Source of the DNA: Desulfobulbaceae bacterium
GTDB lineage: Bacteria; Desulfobacterota; Desulfobulbia; Desulfobulbales; Desulfobulbaceae
Length of the DNA: 6,329 nt
Reading direction: 5' to 3'
NCBI GenBank assembly: GCA_011322715.1
Contig: DRLX01000448.1
Span: 1 to 6,329 of the forward strand
The notes beneath the pieces were generated by a model. It made no database searches, was not told where the DNA came from, and saw only the letters and a list, made by a program, of their open reading frames with translations. Shown piece after piece: positions 5,865 through 6,329 of the stretch (the first letter of the stretch is position 1; every line of letters begins with the position of its first letter). A program made the position numbers and the translations under genes.

Positions 5865-6329
5865 TCACAGGTCGCCATCGGCTTGACAGGCCCTTCCCCG
5901 GAGCCGGAAAAAAAACTTGAGGACCTTGCGTACCCTGTCGGAAAAGATTTTTCCCGCAAAAACCGAACCCACGACTTTTTTATTGATTTCTCCTAAGGTG
6001 GGATAGGGATGAATTGCCGCCGCAACTGTCGATAACCCAACCTTGCCGTTCATGATAGCAACCCATTCACTGAGGAGATCACCGCCGTGCGGTCCGAGGA
6101 TCTGAATGCCTATGGGTTTTTCCCTGTTGTCGAGAAGCAGCTTGATGCGACCGATGCTTTCCCCTTCGGCAAGCCCCCTGTCGTTTTCGGAAAATTCTTC
6201 AATCCAGGTAGTGTACCCAATACCGGCGGCCCTGGCGCTTTTTTCATTCATCCCGATGCTGCCCAGCTCCGGATGGGTATAGGTGCACCAGGGCACATGG
6301 GTATAATCCGTTTTTTTCGGCAGATGAAA
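5865..6329 (-). CDS. Pyridine nucleotide-disulfide oxidoreductase (mercuric reductase/Lpd-like), C-terminal part
   Basis: The last 154 residues of a flavoprotein of the dihydrolipoamide dehydrogenase/mercuric reductase group; the frame is open to the right edge, so the FAD- and NAD(P)-binding domains and redox-active CxxxxC lie outside the window. A GTG at 6296 could be read as a start, but conserved sequence continues upstream of it (DYTHVPWCTYTHPELGSIG), so the gene is cut, not short. The visible part is the dimerisation domain: THPELGSIG, GIQILGPHGGDLLSEW, and the closing AIHPYPTLGEINKK. In the last block dihydrolipoamide dehydrogenases have HPTLxE with a catalytic His-Glu pair; here the His place is Tyr while the Glu is kept, closer to mercuric reductase-like proteins. 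The C terminus after it is basic and aromatic (KVLKFFFRLRGR). It lies 82 nt before zwf, same strand. Substrate cannot be told from this part. Confidence 0.88.
   Translation of the reverse strand, partial: FHLPKKTDYTHVPWCTYTHPELGSIGMNEKSARAAGIGYTTWIEEFSENDRGLAEGESIGRIKLLLDNREKPIGIQILGPHGGDLLSEWVAIMNGKVGLSTVAAAIHPYPTLGEINKKVVGSVFAGKIFSDRVRKVLKFFFRLRGRACQADGDL

Noticed and set aside
5865..6296. A complete short protein starting at GTG 6296
   Set aside because: Conserved family sequence continues upstream in the same frame to the window edge, so this is the end of a longer gene.

Overview
The window holds two blocks of genes that face each other. Positions 2-2535 (+ strand) are a compact DNA modification and defence cassette: a C5-cytosine DNA methyltransferase whose start may lie off the left edge, a Vsr-type mismatch endonuclease that starts inside the methyltransferase gene, and an HNH nuclease with a duplicated DNA-binding-like module. 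Positions 2624-6329 (- strand) are carbon and redox metabolism. Read in the direction of transcription they are the C-terminal end of a flavin-dependent pyridine nucleotide-disulfide oxidoreductase (cut by the right edge), then zwf (glucose-6-phosphate dehydrogenase), then gnd (6-phosphogluconate dehydrogenase).

The plus-strand genes read as a type II restriction-modification locus. The methyltransferase has all the main C5-MTase motifs. Vsr would repair T:G mismatches left when 5-methylcytosine deaminates at the methylated site. The HNH protein is the best candidate for the cognate restriction enzyme, but that role is inferred from position and domains. Coupling is tight: a 49-nt overlap between MTase and vsr, then a 9-nt gap to the HNH gene. 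Local samples suggest this block is more AT-rich than the metabolic genes (18 of 60 bases are G+C at 1441-1500, 36 of 60 at 3181-3240), which fits an acquired cassette beside core genes.

The minus-strand genes include the two NADPH-producing dehydrogenases of the oxidative pentose phosphate pathway. No 6-phosphogluconolactonase gene lies between them; the 156-bp zwf-gnd gap instead carries a perfect tandem 11-bp repeat just upstream of gnd. A short hairpin sits one base from the strong Shine-Dalgarno of zwf. The two blocks converge across an 88-bp gap with one strong hairpin but no proper U-tract.

The organism is a bacterium with Shine-Dalgarno sites, moderate G+C and mostly ATG starts. The protein style would suit a Gram-negative such as a Desulfobacterota (deltaproteobacterial) lineage, but that is a weak impression and nothing in the window settles it. 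No RNA genes, CRISPR arrays, insertion sequences or attachment sites were seen, and no stretch over 300 bases lacks a gene.
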